Assembly (NCBI RefSeq): GCF_963378095.1 | Contig: NZ_OY726397.1 | Location: 4,340,001 to 4,404,000, forward strand | DNA: 64,000 nt | From: Mycolicibacterium sp. MU0053 | GTDB taxonomy: Bacteria; Actinomycetota; Actinomycetes; Mycobacteriales; Mycobacteriaceae | Direction: 5' to 3' | Shown: one piece after another, positions 35,771 through 45,711 of the stretch | Layout: each line of letters starts with the position of its first letter | Position numbering within the stretch: the stretch's first letter is position 1 | Notes under the pieces: generated by a model | What the model was told of the DNA's origin: nothing | Database searches by the model: none | The model's input: the letters and a program-made list of their open reading frames with translations, nothing else | Program-made: the position numbers and the translations under genes

Positions 35771-37624
35771 ATGCCGCGCAGTCTCGAATTGGTCGTGACG
35801 TCGGTGGCCACCCAGCTGATGGCGGCCGATTCGGCCAACGTCATCCCGGTGATCGAACGCATCCTGGCCGACCTGGTGGCCTACTTCGGCGTCGACGTGA
35901 GCTTTCTGCGGCGCAACGATCACGACATCAAGGCGTCCATCCTCGTCGCCGAGTGGCCACCGAGACCCTATGTGCCCGATCCGGATCCGCTTGCCGTCAT
36001 CTACTTCGCCGATGCCGACCCGGTGTTCGCGATCTCCGAGCACGGCAAGAAACCGCAGGTGTTCCGCCCCGAACCGAACACCGACGAATACCAGCAGACC
36101 ATCGAGGGCGGCGGGGGCGTGCCGCACAGCTCGATGGCCGCGGCACCGCTGGTGTCGGGTGATCTGACCACCGGGGTGCTCGGCTTCGTCAAGTTCGGTG
36201 ACCGGCGCTGGTCCCAGGAGGAACTCAACGCGCTGGAGGCCATCGCGTCCCTGTTGGCGCAGGTGCAGGCCCGGATCAAGGCCGAGCAGCAGCTGCGGTA
36301 CCTGGCCGAACACGACGACCTGACCGGGGTCTACAACCGCCGCAATCTGATCGCTCATCTCGAGGACCGGCTGCAACCCGGCCAGACCGAGCCCGTGCCG
36401 TTGTTGTTCCTCGACCTCGACCGGCTCAAATCCGTCAATGATTACCTGGGCCACACCGCGGGCGACAAGTTCATCCAGGTCTCGGCCCAACGGCTGCGCC
36501 AGGAGACCGGGTCGGACTGCCTGATCGCCCGGCTCGGCGGCGACGAGTTCGTGGTGGTGCCGGTGGCGACCATGTCCCCCGCGGCCGCCCAGGAGCTGGC
36601 CCACCGGCTGCACACCGCGTTGAGCGAGCGGGTCGCGGTCGACGGCGAACTGTTGTCCCGCACCGTCAGTATCGGTGTGGCCATGGGAAATCCGGGCCAG
36701 CATTCGGCCTCGGACCTGTTGCGCCGCGCCGACCAAGCTGTGCTGGAAGCCAAGGATTCCGGCGGCAACGCGGTCAGCGTCTTCACCGAGGACATGGAGT
36801 TGCGCACGGCGCTGCGCAACGACGTCGAATTGCACCTGCAGGGCGTCATCGAGGGCGATGCCCTGGTACTGCACTATCTCCCCGAGATAGACATGCGCAC
36901 CGGCGAGGTGTTGGCGGCCGAGGCCCTGGTGCGCTGGCAGCACCCGACCCGCGGACTACTGTTTCCCGACTCCTTCATCGGGGTGGCCGAATCCATCAAC
37001 CTGGCAGGCGAATTGGGCCGCTGGGTGCTCCGCACCGCGTGCGCGGAGTTTCGCCGGTGGCGCGCCGGCGGCGTGGGACTCGACGCCGTGCTCCGGATCA
37101 ACGTCTCCCCCGTGCAACTGGTGGCCGCCGGGTTCGCCGAAACCGTGGAGGGCATCCTGAGCGAGTTCGGGTTGCCCGGCAACGCGGTCTGCCTCGAGCT
37201 CACCGAAAGTCTGGTGGTGCAGGACATCGAGGCCACCCGGATCACCCTCGCGGCCCTCAAGGAGGTCGGGGTGCAGATCGCCATCGACGACTTCGGCACC
37301 GGCTACAGCGTGCTGTCCCATTTGAAGTCGCTGCCCGTCGACACCCTCAAGATCGACCGCAGCTTCGTTCGCGACCTCGGCAACAGCGCCGGGGATCTGG
37401 CGATCGTGCGGGCCATCATCGCGCTCGCGGAGGCCTTCGGACTCGACCTGGTGGCCGAGGGCGTCGAGACCGTCGCGGGCGCACAAACCCTGTTGGAGCA
37501 GCGCTGCTACCGGGCACAGGGCTATCTGCTCTCGAAGCCGTTGGAAGGCCCGGCCATGGAAGCCCTACTGGCGCAGGGACGTATCCAACTGCCCTTCCCC
37601 GCTGCCGAGCCGCTACCGCGGTAG
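35771..37624 (+). CDS. GAF-GGDEF-EAL cyclic-di-GMP turnover protein, Rv1354c-like
   Basis: A 617-residue soluble protein with an N-terminal GAF sensor domain (about 1-170), a GGDEF diguanylate cyclase domain (canonical GGDEF at 256-260) and an EAL phosphodiesterase domain (EAL at 384-386; LELTESLVVQD, IAIDDFGTGYSVLSHLKSLPVDTLKIDRSFV). Both catalytic signatures look intact, so it may make and break c-di-GMP. The four residues that would form the RxxD inhibitory site read GSDC, so product inhibition is probably absent. M. tuberculosis Rv1354c has the same domains. ATG 35771 (GAGAGG upstream) is 2 bp after the ThiF gene. A GTG at 35765 is an alternative start. Confidence 0.93.
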   Translation: MPRSLELVVTSVATQLMAADSANVIPVIERILADLVAYFGVDVSFLRRNDHDIKASILVAEWPPRPYVPDPDPLAVIYFADADPVFAISEHGKKPQVFRPEPNTDEYQQTIEGGGGVPHSSMAAAPLVSGDLTTGVLGFVKFGDRRWSQEELNALEAIASLLAQVQARIKAEQQLRYLAEHDDLTGVYNRRNLIAHLEDRLQPGQTEPVPLLFLDLDRLKSVNDYLGHTAGDKFIQVSAQRLRQETGSDCLIARLGGDEFVVVPVATMSPAAAQELAHRLHTALSERVAVDGELLSRTVSIGVAMGNPGQHSASDLLRRADQAVLEAKDSGGNAVSVFTEDMELRTALRNDVELHLQGVIEGDALVLHYLPEIDMRTGEVLAAEALVRWQHPTRGLLFPDSFIGVAESINLAGELGRWVLRTACAEFRRWRAGGVGLDAVLRINVSPVQLVAAGFAETVEGILSEFGLPGNAVCLELTESLVVQDIEATRITLAALKEVGVQIAIDDFGTGYSVLSHLKSLPVDTLKIDRSFVRDLGNSAGDLAIVRAIIALAEAFGLDLVAEGVETVAGAQTLLEQRCYRAQGYLLSKPLEGPAMEALLAQGRIQLPFPAAEPLPR

Positions 37625-38437
37625 CGACTCCGGCGCCGCGGACAGCAACTCCAGCCGTCCGAATCGGCTCGCGGGCCGGGTCACGAAGGCCAGCTCCGCG
37701 CGTGCGCCGGTGGTCTCGGACGGCCACGACAGCTCGGTCACGTCCTCGCGCAGCGCCATCACCACCCCGCGGCGCGCGCGCACCAACTCGGTGCCCACCT
37801 CGGTCGCCAGCACCACCCCGACCACCCGACCGTCGTCGAATACCAGCTCGACCAGCACATCGGCCGGGTTCGACGCAATGTCGTGGCGAGCCATCTCGTC
37901 GGCGAGCCAGTCCCCGACCGAGACCGGCTCGGCCCCGAAGTCCACGGCACCCACCGGGAACGCCTCGATGTCCGCACCGACGCCGTGGTAGCGGGTCATC
38001 AGCCGCGGGTCCGCGACCTCCGTGGACAGCACGCCACCGACCGCGTCGATGCACTGCGCGGCCCAGCTGCGCAGTGCCGACCCGACGAAAGTGACTGTCC
38101 CGATGGGAAATTCGCGGTCGCTTGGGGCCGGACCGGTGATGCGGCGCAGCGGCACCGAATGGGTCCGGTCGTCGGGTTCGACCGGGACCACGTCATCGGT
38201 GACCTGACGCAGATACTCGGCGCTGTCCCCGACGAGTTCCCGCGCCGGGCGCACCCGGCACACGTGCCAGCCGAGGTTCGCGGCGGCCACCGCGGCGGCC
38301 GCGGCGACCGGGCTCAGGCCGACGCAGACCACGTCGACGGCGTCATCCCAGGCGAAACCGTCGGAGTCATCCGAATACTCGGGCTGATGCTGTGGCTCGG
38401 GCGCCGAGCGCCTCCCGCGGCGGTGTCCGTCAGCCAT
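37613..38437 (-). CDS. Uncharacterised protein with a degenerate FAD/NAD-binding Rossmann motif
   Basis: A 274-residue protein. Near residue 32 it has DDAVDVVCVGLSPVAAAAAVAAANLGWHVCRVRPA, a beta-alpha-beta unit like FAD-dependent dehydrogenases, but with GLSPVA where GxGxxG is expected. Later parts (GAVDFGAEPVSVGDWLADEMARHD; VLVELVFDDGRVVGVVLATEVGTELVRARRGVVMA) resemble the succinate dehydrogenase/flavocytochrome-c-like FAD family, shortened from about 500 residues. It may have lost FAD binding. Start overlaps pyrE by 8 bp, and it ends inside the last codons of the opposing GGDEF-EAL gene (12 bp). No equivalent lies beside pyrE in M. tuberculosis as I recall it. Confidence 0.65.
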   Translation of the reverse strand: MADGHRRGRRSAPEPQHQPEYSDDSDGFAWDDAVDVVCVGLSPVAAAAAVAAANLGWHVCRVRPARELVGDSAEYLRQVTDDVVPVEPDDRTHSVPLRRITGPAPSDREFPIGTVTFVGSALRSWAAQCIDAVGGVLSTEVADPRLMTRYHGVGADIEAFPVGAVDFGAEPVSVGDWLADEMARHDIASNPADVLVELVFDDGRVVGVVLATEVGTELVRARRGVVMALREDVTELSWPSETTGARAELAFVTRPASRFGRLELLSAAPESLPR

Positions 38438-38993
38438 CGGCCAGCCCGAGATCATCCAGGCTGAGCACGCTGCGGTAGGGCAGCCCCTCGGCCTCGATGA
38501 TCTCAGCGGCCCCGGTAGCGCGGTCGACAACGGTGGCCACGCCGACCACCTCGCCGCCCTTCTCTCGGACCGCGCGGACCGCGGTCAGCGGCGAGGCACC
38601 GGTGGTGCTGGTGTCCTCGACCACCAGCACCCGCTGTCCAGCGACATCGAATCCCTCGATGAGTCGTTGCATGCCATGGGTTTTGGTCGACTTGCGTACC
38701 ACGAACGCGTCCACCGGAGGGCCCGGCGCGTGCATGATCGCGGTGGCCACCGGATCGGCGCCCAACGTCAGCCCGCCGACCGCGACGTAATCCCAGTCCG
38801 CCGTGAGTTCCCGCATCAGCGAACCGATCAGCCGGGCCGCCCGATGCTGCAGGGTGGAGCGGCGCAGGTCCACGTAGTAGTCCGATTCCTGCCCCGAGGA
38901 CAGCACCACCCGGCCGCGGACCACGGAGAGTTCACGAACCAGGGCGGCCAATTCGGCGCGGTCGGTAGCCGTCAATTCGGGTGTGAGCGTCAC
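38430..38993 (-). CDS. pyrE: Orotate phosphoribosyltransferase
   Basis: A 187-residue enzyme. The PRPP-binding loop is VLVVEDTSTTGASPLTAVRAV; SSGQESDYYVDLRRSTLQHRA and GGLTLGADPVATAIMHAPGPPVDAFVVRKSTKTHG complete the active site. It converts orotate and PRPP to OMP in pyrimidine synthesis. It reads from GTG 38993, 8 bp after the membrane-protein stop, and closely matches Rv0382c. It is unlinked from other pyr genes, as in other mycobacteria. Confidence 0.95.
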   Translation of the reverse strand: MTLTPELTATDRAELAALVRELSVVRGRVVLSSGQESDYYVDLRRSTLQHRAARLIGSLMRELTADWDYVAVGGLTLGADPVATAIMHAPGPPVDAFVVRKSTKTHGMQRLIEGFDVAGQRVLVVEDTSTTGASPLTAVRAVREKGGEVVGVATVVDRATGAAEIIEAEGLPYRSVLSLDDLGLADG

Positions 38994-39001
38994 GGCGGCT
39001 G

Positions 39002-39769
39002 CTAACGCTGGTAGTGGGGGGCTTGCCTGACGTTGTGCGGCGGGGCCGGCCGTCGGACCGGGTCGACCGGTCGGGCGGGTGGCTCGGGCCGGGCGCCCGG
39101 CGCGGTGGCCAGCGGCCGTCCCGGTGCCGCGTTGCGGCGCGGCGCGGCGATCGCGCGCTGCGCGGTCGGCGGCAGCACCCGCAGCAGGTCGTTGAACTGC
39201 CGGACGGTGCGCAGTCCCTCGTCCCACTGCGCGCGGGTGCTCGAGATCGGCATCGAGACCAGCGTCCAGTTCTCCTCGTTCCACATGATCTCCGCGCAAT
39301 CCGGCGCGGTGTGGGCGAAGGTGACCATCCGGCGGTCGCAGGCCCGCCGCGCGGCATCGAGGTTGGTGGAGTACACGATCCGCGGGCCGATGGCACCCAG
39401 CAGCCAGATGTCGCTTTCCCGGGGCTCGTTGAGACCCTTGAGTCGCATGTCCATCACGACGCTCGTGCCGACCTTGCGATGCAGCGCGATGACGGTGGCG
39501 GCATCGTCGAGATCGAAGATGAACACCGCCTCACCGCGGATCTGTCCGAGCACCACATTGCGGGCCGTGACCTCGCCGACGCTCGACATGACGCCACGCT
39601 TCCAGCGTTCGAGGATCTCGGTCGACTCGGGCTCGTAGTCGAATCCGTGCGACCGAGCCCACGACTTCCGACGACGACCGAGTCCCCGACGCCGATCAAT
39701 GTCGACATATAGCAGCACCCCCGCGCCTGTGAAACAGAGCGCGGACAGCGTGAACCAGAGCGGGACCAT
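39002..39769 (-). CDS. Membrane-anchored protein, Rv0383c-like
   Basis: A 255-residue protein with one N-terminal transmembrane helix (VPLWFTLSALCFTGAGVLLYVDI), a basic loop (RRRGLGRRRKSW), a globular domain of about 170 residues (GFDYEPESTEILERWKRGVMS ... GEAVFIFDLDDAATVIALHRKVG) and a Pro/Arg-rich tail. No catalytic motif is evident. ATG 39769 sits 7 nt after TAGGCT on the minus strand, which suggests leaderless expression; a GTG 51 bp upstream is the alternative. It heads a run with pyrE and the Rossmann-like gene. Equivalent to Rv0383c, function unknown. Confidence 0.8.
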   Translation of the reverse strand: MVPLWFTLSALCFTGAGVLLYVDIDRRRGLGRRRKSWARSHGFDYEPESTEILERWKRGVMSSVGEVTARNVVLGQIRGEAVFIFDLDDAATVIALHRKVGTSVVMDMRLKGLNEPRESDIWLLGAIGPRIVYSTNLDAARRACDRRMVTFAHTAPDCAEIMWNEENWTLVSMPISSTRAQWDEGLRTVRQFNDLLRVLPPTAQRAIAAPRRNAAPGRPLATAPGARPEPPARPVDPVRRPAPPHNVRQAPHYQR

Positions 39770-39854
39770 TGCGCCTAGCCTATCTGTTTCGGGCCGGATC
39801 CGAGAACGGCTGCCGGTCACAACCCAGTTACACCCTGTTCAGACCGGTGCGACC

Positions 39855-42401
<2,547 letters not shown>

Positions 42402-42464
42402 GTCACCTTCACTTTCTCCTAGAAGGGCCGTCAGGTGGCCCGGTAAATGCTTCTCGCCCTACTC

Positions 42465-42490
42465 AACGTAGTCAAGGTTGAGTCTGTTCC
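42465..42490 (-). promoter_or_regulatory. SigH-type promoter of clpB
   Basis: On the minus strand GGAAC (42490-42486) and CGTT (42468-42465) are 17 bp apart, matching the mycobacterial SigH consensus GGAAC-N16-20-CGTT. M. tuberculosis clpB is known to respond to SigH. The -35 lies inside the HspR operator. Confidence 0.6.
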
Positions 42491-42497
42491 GCTCAAC
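42477..42497. promoter_or_regulatory. HAIR element (HspR operator) at clpB
   Basis: GTTGAGT-N7-GCTCAAC matches the HspR-associated inverted repeat CTTGAGT-N7-ACTCAAG in spacing and core. A further half-site ACTCAAC is at 42461-42467. HspR, encoded 4 kb away, should repress here until heat shock. Confidence 0.8.
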
Positions 42498-42597
42498 TTT
42501 AGCTCTTTTTTCGCGGCGGGCGCGATTTCATCCCCGACCCGCCGCAAAACTCGGGTCGTGCCGCACAACCGGGGCCATAACCGCTACCTTCTCTCCC

Positions 42598-43266
42598 GTG
42601 CGCCCCGGCTTCGGTTCCGCCCTGCTCGACCTCATCCCGCTCGCGGTGGTGATTGCGCTTTCGCCGCTGTCGATCATCCCGGCGGTCCTGGTGCTGCACA
42701 GCCCGCGACCGCGCCCGGCCGGGCTGGCATTCATGGCCGGCTGGCTGATCGGGCTGAGCGCGCTGACCGCCGCGTTCATCGGGGTCTCCAGCATGCTCGG
42801 CGGCATGGGCGAGGAGCCGCCCGGTTGGGCGTCCTGGGCGCGGGTGGCCGTCGGTGCGGCGCTGATCGTCTTCGGACTGTTCCGCTGGTTCACCCGGCAC
42901 AGCAAGCCGCATCAGATGCCCGGCCAGCGCCACCTCACCGCTGCGACACCGGTCAAGGCCCTGGCGTTGGGCGCGCTGCTGACCGTGGTGAATCCCAAAG
43001 TCCTGTTCATCTGCGCCGCAGCCGGGTTGGCGATCGGGACGGCGGCCCTGGGTCCGGCCAGCTGGATCGCGGCCGCGGTGTTCGTGGCGGCCTCGGCGTC
43101 CACCGTCGCGCTGCCGATCCTGGGCTACGCGATCTGGAGCCAGCGCCTGGACCCGGCGCTGGCCAAGCTCAAGGCGTGGATGGAGCAGCACAACTCCGCC
43201 CTGGTCGCCGGGATCCTGATCGTCATCGGGCTGATGGTGCTCTACAAGGGCATGCACGGGCTGTGA
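42598..43266 (+). CDS. GAP-family (SfLAP-like) small-molecule transporter
   Basis: A 222-residue protein with about six transmembrane segments (LIPLAVVIALSPLSIIPAVLVL; GLAFMAGWLIGLSALTAAFIGV; GALLTVVNPKVLFICAAAGLAIG; GILIVIGLMVLYKGMHGL). The LysE-superfamily GAP family includes the mycobacterial glycopeptidolipid and sulfolipid-addressing proteins, and the N-P-K in the third segment is typical. GTG 42598 follows TACCTT by 7 nt, a leaderless arrangement; the longer frame upstream crosses the HAIR element and is not likely translated. Substrate unknown. Divergent from clpB, so stress-linked control is possible. Confidence 0.78.
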   Translation: MRPGFGSALLDLIPLAVVIALSPLSIIPAVLVLHSPRPRPAGLAFMAGWLIGLSALTAAFIGVSSMLGGMGEEPPGWASWARVAVGAALIVFGLFRWFTRHSKPHQMPGQRHLTAATPVKALALGALLTVVNPKVLFICAAAGLAIGTAALGPASWIAAAVFVAASASTVALPILGYAIWSQRLDPALAKLKAWMEQHNSALVAGILIVIGLMVLYKGMHGL

Positions 43267-43324
43267 CGGCTCGCCGCCGCGGCGGTGCCGCACCAACGGG
43301 CCCGCGGCGGGCTAACGTCTAGCC

Positions 43325-43966
43325 ATGTCCGATACCGGTTCCGGAGATTTCGAGTTCGAACGGAAGTTCTTCGTTCGCGAACTACCCGTGCTGGCCGCGT
43401 CGGACCCGACACCCACGCTGATCGTGCAGGCGTACCTGTTCGCCGCCGACGGTTACGCGGTGCGGGTCCGCGTGCACGGCTCGGCCCCGGCCGAATTGGG
43501 CTCCAACCCCGGCAAACTCGTGGCGGCCCTGGGCCCGGATTCGATCGGCACCATCACCACCAAGGGCCCCGCGATCGGCGGCACCCGGTACGAGGCCGAA
43601 CGCGAACTCGACCCGGTGGTCGCCGGCGAGATCGTGCGCCGGTCCGACCATGTGGTGGCCAAGATCCGGTATTCGGTCTGGCTCGGGCAGGACGGCTGGG
43701 TCATCGACCGTTTCCTGGGCGCTAACGCCCCGCTGGTGGTGGCCGAGGTCGAACGGGGCGGTCCCGTGGTCGATTTGGAGATCCCATCCTTCTGCGCCAC
43801 CGAACTGTCCGAGGACCACCGCTTCCGCAACGAGTACCTCGCGCACCGGCCGTTCGGCGCCTGGGCCGCGGACTATCTGAGGGAGCTCGAGCGCCGCGGT
43901 CCGGTCTTCGTGGACACGCTGGGGCACAACCAGTTCGAGGGCAACCGGCCCAGCGATCGCCGCTAG
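43325..43966 (+). CDS. CYTH-domain protein
   Basis: A 213-residue CYTH (adenylyl cyclase class IV / thiamine triphosphatase superfamily) protein. The signature EFERKFFV (ExExK-type) is at residues 9-16. Alternating strands then carry charged residues of the triphosphate tunnel (YAVRVRVHG; TITTKGPAIGGTRYEAERELD; VAKIRYSVWLGQDGWVIDRFLG; LVVAEVERGG). It likely hydrolyses a triphosphate (inorganic or thiamine) with divalent metal. ATG 43325 lies 6 nt after TAACGT, so it may be leaderless. The stop is 4 bp from the end of the opposing tetR gene. Confidence 0.88.
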   Translation: MSDTGSGDFEFERKFFVRELPVLAASDPTPTLIVQAYLFAADGYAVRVRVHGSAPAELGSNPGKLVAALGPDSIGTITTKGPAIGGTRYEAERELDPVVAGEIVRRSDHVVAKIRYSVWLGQDGWVIDRFLGANAPLVVAEVERGGPVVDLEIPSFCATELSEDHRFRNEYLAHRPFGAWAADYLRELERRGPVFVDTLGHNQFEGNRPSDRR

Positions 43967-43970
43967 CGCG

Positions 43971-44609
43971 TCACGCCCGGTAACCCTGCGGGATACCCAG
44001 TTCGTCGAGGCTCCCGGTCAAGTAGCGCTGCACGCTCGGCGCGACCATTCGAACGACCTCGTCGGTGCTCACCTCGGCCAGCGGGCCGATCGCCATCACA
44101 TACCGCAGCATCGCGGTGCCCACCAGGTTGGTCGCGGCCAGCATGGCCCGCAGCCGGGTGTCGGGACCGCCGCCGAGCGCGCCGGCCACGCCCGCCAGCA
44201 CATAGTCCCGCATGAATTCTCGAAATGCCTCGCGCGCATCCGAATTGGAGGTGGCCGAGGCCAGCATGGTGGCCATGCTGGGGCCGGACTCCGGGCGGTC
44301 CCAGATGTCTAGATAGGTCCGGGTCACCCGGACACCGAGTTCCTGGCGCGGGGACTCGGCGATTGTGGCGACCAATACCCGCGGGTCGATGATCAGCCGC
44401 ATCGACTCGCGAAAGAGCTCGTCCTTGGACCCGAACAGGTACAGCACCATCGAGGCGTCGACCTGCACGTCGGCGGCCACCTGACGCAGCGTCGTCTTTG
44501 CGTAACCCTGCTCGGCGAAGCGCTTCTTCGCGGCGAGCAACACCTGCTCCCGCGACACCGAGGCGCCCTTCCGGCGGCCACGCCGTGGCTTTTCAGCAGG
44601 TGAGCCCAT
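43971..44609 (-). CDS. TetR-family regulator
   Basis: A 212-residue TetR-type protein. An Arg-rich N-terminus (EKPRRGRRKGASVSREQVLLAAKKRFAEQGYAKTTLRQVAADVQVDASMVLYLFGSKDELFRESM) holds the helix-turn-helix, and the C-terminal ligand domain follows. ATG 44609 follows TACCGT by 6 nt on the minus strand. It diverges from a membrane-protein gene, with dyads of TTTCA half-sites between, so it probably represses both. The ligand is unknown. Confidence 0.88.
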   Translation of the reverse strand: MGSPAEKPRRGRRKGASVSREQVLLAAKKRFAEQGYAKTTLRQVAADVQVDASMVLYLFGSKDELFRESMRLIIDPRVLVATIAESPRQELGVRVTRTYLDIWDRPESGPSMATMLASATSNSDAREAFREFMRDYVLAGVAGALGGGPDTRLRAMLAATNLVGTAMLRYVMAIGPLAEVSTDEVVRMVAPSVQRYLTGSLDELGIPQGYRA

Positions 44610-44624
44610 CCGCCGACGGTAACA

Positions 44625-44688
44625 TTTCACCGGCTGTTGAAAACAGTCCGCGGCGGGGTTACGCTCGCTGAAAGGATTTCAACAGCCG
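44625..44688. promoter_or_regulatory. TetR-type operator region with long inverted repeats
   Basis: CGGCTGTTGAAA (44631-44642) is repeated in inverted form as TTTCAACAGCCG (44677-44688). Each copy also belongs to a local dyad: TTTCA-N8-TGAAA (44625-44642) and TGAAA-gga-TTTCA (44669-44681). Two operators therefore flank the divergent promoters (TACGCT at 44660-44665 is a possible plus-strand -10). Confidence 0.6.
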
Positions 44689-44713
44689 ATGAATACCGTC
44701 CCGGGAGTCCGCC

Positions 44714-45700
44714 ATGACCACGCAACCCCACGAACCGCCCGCGGCCGCCAAGGCCGTCGGACTCATCGTCGTGCTCACAGTCGTGCTGGCGGTGATCTTC
44801 GTCGCGTTCGCGCTGCCCGCCACCCGGTCCGCCCCGAACGACGTCCCGATCGGGGTGGCCGGACCGCCGCCGGCGGTCGCGCAGATCGAATTGGCGCTCG
44901 CCGAGCGCGCCCCCGGTGGCTTCGCCGTCACGGGCTTCGCCGACCCCGGTGCGCTGCGCGCCGCCATCGAAAACCGGGAGGCCTACGGCGGACTGGCCGT
45001 GGGACCGCAGGGTCCCACCGTGCTGGTGGCCTCGGGTGCCAGCCCCATGATCGCCGGGGTGTTGACCCAGATCGGCACCTCAATCGGCGAACGCAGCGGC
45101 CTGCCGGTGCGCACCGAGGACCTCGCACCGCTACCCGCCGGGGACCCGCGCGGCGTGGGGCTGGCCGCCGCGGCGTTGCCGCTCACGCTGGCCGGCCTGC
45201 TGCCGGCCATCGCCCTGGTGTTCGCCTTCGCGGGCCGGCCGTGGCTGCAGCTGGGCACCATGGTCGCCTTCGCCGTGGTGGCCGCGGTCACCATCGCCGC
45301 GTTGATGCGCTACCTGTTCGACGCCATCGACACCAACTTCTGGGGTGTCACCGCCGGTCTGAGCCTCGGGATCGCCGCGATGGGCCTCGCGGTGCTGGGC
45401 CTGGGCGCACTGTTCGGCCGCATCGGCCTGGGCGTCGGCGCGGTGCTGGCGGTGCTGGTCGGCAATCCGCTCTCGGGGATCAACAGCGCCCCGGAACTGC
45501 TGCCGGGTGGCTGGGGCACCTTCGGCCAGCTGCTGCCGCAGGGCGCCAATGCGACGCTGTTGCGCTCGACGGCCTACTTCGGCGACGCCTTCCCGGAACC
45601 GCGCGCCACCACCGCGATCATCGTGCTGGGCTGCTGGGTGCTGGTCGGTGTGGCGCTCATCGCCATCGCCGCACTGAGGGATCGGCGCAGCGACGCATAG
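44714..45700 (+). CDS. ABC-2-like / YhgE-Pip-type membrane protein
   Basis: A 328-residue membrane protein: one N-terminal segment (AVGLIVVLTVVLAVIFVAFALPA), an outside domain of about 110 residues (NDVPIGVAGPPPAVAQIELALAERAPGGFAVTGFAD ... EAYGGLAVGPQGPTVLVASGASP), then five to six segments near the C-terminus. This layout (TM, extracytoplasmic loop, TM bundle) is that of ABC-2 export permeases and YhgE/Pip proteins. No ATPase gene is adjacent. It may export a toxic compound under control of the divergent TetR protein. ATG 44714 has GGGAG upstream. The downstream flavohemoprotein begins 11 bp later but has its own leaderless promoter. Confidence 0.75.
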   Translation: MTTQPHEPPAAAKAVGLIVVLTVVLAVIFVAFALPATRSAPNDVPIGVAGPPPAVAQIELALAERAPGGFAVTGFADPGALRAAIENREAYGGLAVGPQGPTVLVASGASPMIAGVLTQIGTSIGERSGLPVRTEDLAPLPAGDPRGVGLAAAALPLTLAGLLPAIALVFAFAGRPWLQLGTMVAFAVVAAVTIAALMRYLFDAIDTNFWGVTAGLSLGIAAMGLAVLGLGALFGRIGLGVGAVLAVLVGNPLSGINSAPELLPGGWGTFGQLLPQGANATLLRSTAYFGDAFPEPRATTAIIVLGCWVLVGVALIAIAALRDRRSDA

Positions 45701-45711
45701 GATCGGGCATT

